In this document: positions 7,403 to 8,052 of the stretch, one piece after another
Position numbering within the stretch: position 1 is the stretch's first letter
Layout: each line of letters begins with the position of its first letter
Source: Nocardioidaceae bacterium
GTDB lineage: Bacteria > Actinomycetota > Actinomycetes > Propionibacteriales > Nocardioidaceae
DNA: 8,052 bases
Reading direction: 5' to 3'
Assembly (NCBI GenBank): GCA_020438665.1
Contig: JAGQUE010000308.1
Span: 1-8,052 of the forward strand
The notes under the pieces: generated by a model
Told to the model about the DNA's origin: nothing
Databases searched by the model: none
What the model saw: the letters and a program-made list of their open reading frames with translations, nothing else
Made by a program: the position numbers and the translations under genes

Positions 7403-7469
7403 GCCACCTCCGGTCACGAGGCCACCGAAGACCGGCCGGCCGATGACCGGGCTGAACCCCGACAAGACA

Positions 7470-7502
7470 ACAGCCGGACCCACGAAACGTGGGTCCGGCT
7501 GT
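7470..7502. terminator. Strong hairpin, 15-bp perfect stem with AAA loop
   Basis: ACAGCCGGACCCACG (7470-7484) pairs perfectly with CGTGGGTCCGGCTGT (7488-7502) around AAA. It has the form of an actinobacterial factor-independent terminator. Neither side has a long T tract; reading on the minus strand it is followed by TGTCTTGTC, which is mildly T-rich. It lies between two divergent genes, so it terminates neither. It could be an insulator at the IS edge or the end of a gene that is no longer there. Confidence 0.7.
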
Positions 7503-7506
7503 CGCC

Positions 7507-7522
7507 GATGTCCTGAGACATC
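7507..7522. repeat. Perfect dyad GATGTC-CTGA-GACATC, candidate IS left terminus
   Basis: Six-base perfect arms surround a four-base centre. The TGTC…GACA halves recur in the dyads at 7541-7557 and 7569-7580, linking it to the repeats in front of the transposase. It probably belongs to the element's terminal or transposase-binding region. Confidence 0.6.
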
Positions 7523-7540
7523 ACATCGTAGCGGGGGCAG

Positions 7541-7557
7541 TGTCCTGGCTCAGGACA
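7541..7557. repeat. Perfect dyad TGTCCTG-GCT-CAGGACA
   Basis: Seven-base perfect arms surround a three-base centre. The dyad overlaps the start of the first 23-bp tandem repeat. It could be a strong binding site for the transposase or a repressor, or a small hairpin in the transposase leader. Confidence 0.7.
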
Positions 7558-7614
7558 TCGGAATGGGGTGTCTCACGACATCGGAATAGCGTGTCGCAGG
7601 TCATCGGAATGGCC
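7546..7614 (+). repeat. Three tandem 23-bp repeats (iterons) upstream of the transposase
   Basis: The units are 7546-7568, 7569-7591 and 7592-7614. All contain CATCGGAAT, and the TCGGAAT core starts at 7558, 7581 and 7604, exactly 23 bp apart. Each unit begins TGNC followed by a partly complementary GACA or GTCA. Units differ at several positions, so they are diverged rather than recent copies. The third ends 20 bp before the transposase ATG. The likely role is cooperative transposase binding or autoregulation. Confidence 0.85.
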
Positions 7615-7634
7615 CAGTCTCGACAGGCTCGGCC

Positions 7635-8052
7635 ATGTCGAACTCCTCCAAGCGGCGGCTGGTCATCACAGCCGTGCTCGCCGGTTCCAGCCAGTCCGAG
7701 GTAGCCCGCACCTACGGCGTCTCCCAGGGATGGATCAGCCGTTTGATGAAGCGCTACGCCGCCGAGGGCGAGGCTGCGTTCGAGCCGCGCTCACGGGCTC
7801 CGCGAACCTCACCGACCGCCACCCCAGCCACGACCGTCGACCTGGTCCTCGAACTGCGCAAGAAGCTCTCCGAGGCCGGCCTGGACGCCGGCGCGGACAC
7901 CCTCGACTGGCATCTGAAACATCGCCACCAGATCAAGCTGGCCCGGGCCACCATCAACCGGATCCTGGTTCGCGCCGGGCAGGTGAGCCCGGACCCGTCC
8001 AAGCGACCCAAGTCCTCCTACATCCGCTTCGAGGCCGAGCAGCCCAACGAGA
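7635..8052 (+). CDS. IS481-family transposase, N-terminal 139 residues (runs off right edge)
   Basis: The frame opens with MSNSSKRRLVITAVLAGSSQ and stays open to the window end. A helix-turn-helix is clear at about residues 20-38 (QSEVARTYGVSQGWISRLM), followed by YAAEGEAAFEPRSRAP, the usual linker. A second helical DNA-binding section covers about 76-122 (LRKKLSEAGLDAG…RATINRILVRAG). It ends in RPKSSYIRFEAEQPNE, which normally comes just before the first catalytic Asp of the DDE/rve core; the catalytic core is therefore outside the window, and intactness cannot be judged. ATG 7635 is chosen because no other ATG or GTG lies in frame before the TAG at 7587-7589. No good Shine-Dalgarno is seen, in keeping with weakly expressed transposases. 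Confidence 0.94.
   Translation, partial: MSNSSKRRLVITAVLAGSSQSEVARTYGVSQGWISRLMKRYAAEGEAAFEPRSRAPRTSPTATPATTVDLVLELRKKLSEAGLDAGADTLDWHLKHRHQIKLARATINRILVRAGQVSPDPSKRPKSSYIRFEAEQPNE

Larger units (their letters stand above)
7403..7634. other. Intergenic region between divergent glycosyltransferase and transposase
   Basis: These 232 bp hold the glycosyltransferase Shine-Dalgarno (7406-7411), an 11-bp imperfect direct repeat (CCGAAGACCGG at 7425-7435 and CCGATGACCGG at 7440-7450), the strong hairpin at 7470-7502 and the IS-associated dyads and 23-bp repeats from 7507. I cannot identify a clear -35/-10 for either gene. Confidence 0.6.
7507..8052 (+). mobile_element. IS481-family insertion sequence, left part
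   Basis: The element includes the transposase N-terminus and the repeat-rich stretch before it. The left end is placed at the first GATGTC-CTGA-GACATC dyad (7507-7522). Elements of this group usually begin with TGT, which occurs at 7509. The boundary is inferred: the right end and any target duplication are outside the window. Confidence 0.6.

Noticed and set aside
7425..7450. 11-bp imperfect direct repeat CCGAAGACCGG / CCGATGACCGG as an operator
   Set aside because: One mismatch and very GC-rich composition; no regulator family is suggested, so I list it only within the intergenic description.
7391..7515. Polar plus-strand C-terminal-looking peptide ending …WVRLSPMS before TGA at 7513-7515
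   Set aside because: Looks superficially like a protein tail, but has no start, no family signal, and its last part is encoded by the perfect hairpin.
5865..7589. 574-codon plus-strand open frame opposite the glycosyltransferase
   Set aside because: Charged, repetitive translation with no motifs. It covers the membrane protein gene, the racemase block, the hairpin and the IS repeats, which is implausible for a real gene.
7754..8011. 85-codon minus-strand frame opposite the transposase
   Set aside because: Shadow of the IS481 transposase frame, which has an evident helix-turn-helix and family sequence.

Overview
The window is very GC-rich, with G or C at most third codon positions. Good Shine-Dalgarno sequences, a two-gene operon with a 1-bp gap, a GT39-type membrane protein and an IS481-family transposase all point to a high-GC actinobacterium. 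Nocardioides or a relative is my guess from protein style only; there is no rRNA or other marker. There are no tRNA, rRNA or CRISPR features, and no gene-free stretch longer than about 230 bp.

Layout, read on the minus strand from right to left. An IS481-family insertion sequence enters from the right edge on the plus strand (about 7507-8052). It carries the N-terminal 139 codons of its transposase, preceded by three 23-bp tandem repeats and several dyads. A strong 15-bp hairpin (7470-7502) separates it from a divergent gene for a polytopic GT39/PMT-like glycosyltransferase (7388-5904, minus). Directly behind that gene lies a heavily deleted aspartate/glutamate racemase (YgeA family) pseudogene (5903-5700, minus). 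Three recognisable blocks of it survive, in different reading frames.

A short intergenic region (5590-5699) follows. It holds a perfect 22-bp dyad with the TGTGA-N6-TCACA core of a CRP/FNR/GlxR-type operator. It precedes an operon of two very large minus-strand genes: a complete 1220-codon gene (5589-1927) and a gene of at least 641 codons that runs off the left edge (1925-1). The gap between them is TGA-C-ATG, so they are probably translationally coupled. Both have sequence motifs of a set of large proteins that I recognise only as recurring uncharacterised bacterial proteins; I know of no function. The 1220-residue protein has a conserved N-terminal half, a helical/coiled-coil middle and a long strand-rich, glycine-rich C-terminal part, without signal peptide or obvious membrane helix. 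This putatively CRP-controlled pair is the best candidate in the window for an undescribed system.

The glycosyltransferase and the dead racemase probably once formed a transcription unit of their own. I see no mechanistic link between that pair and the large-protein operon. The IS element and the decayed gene suggest the right half has been rearranged.
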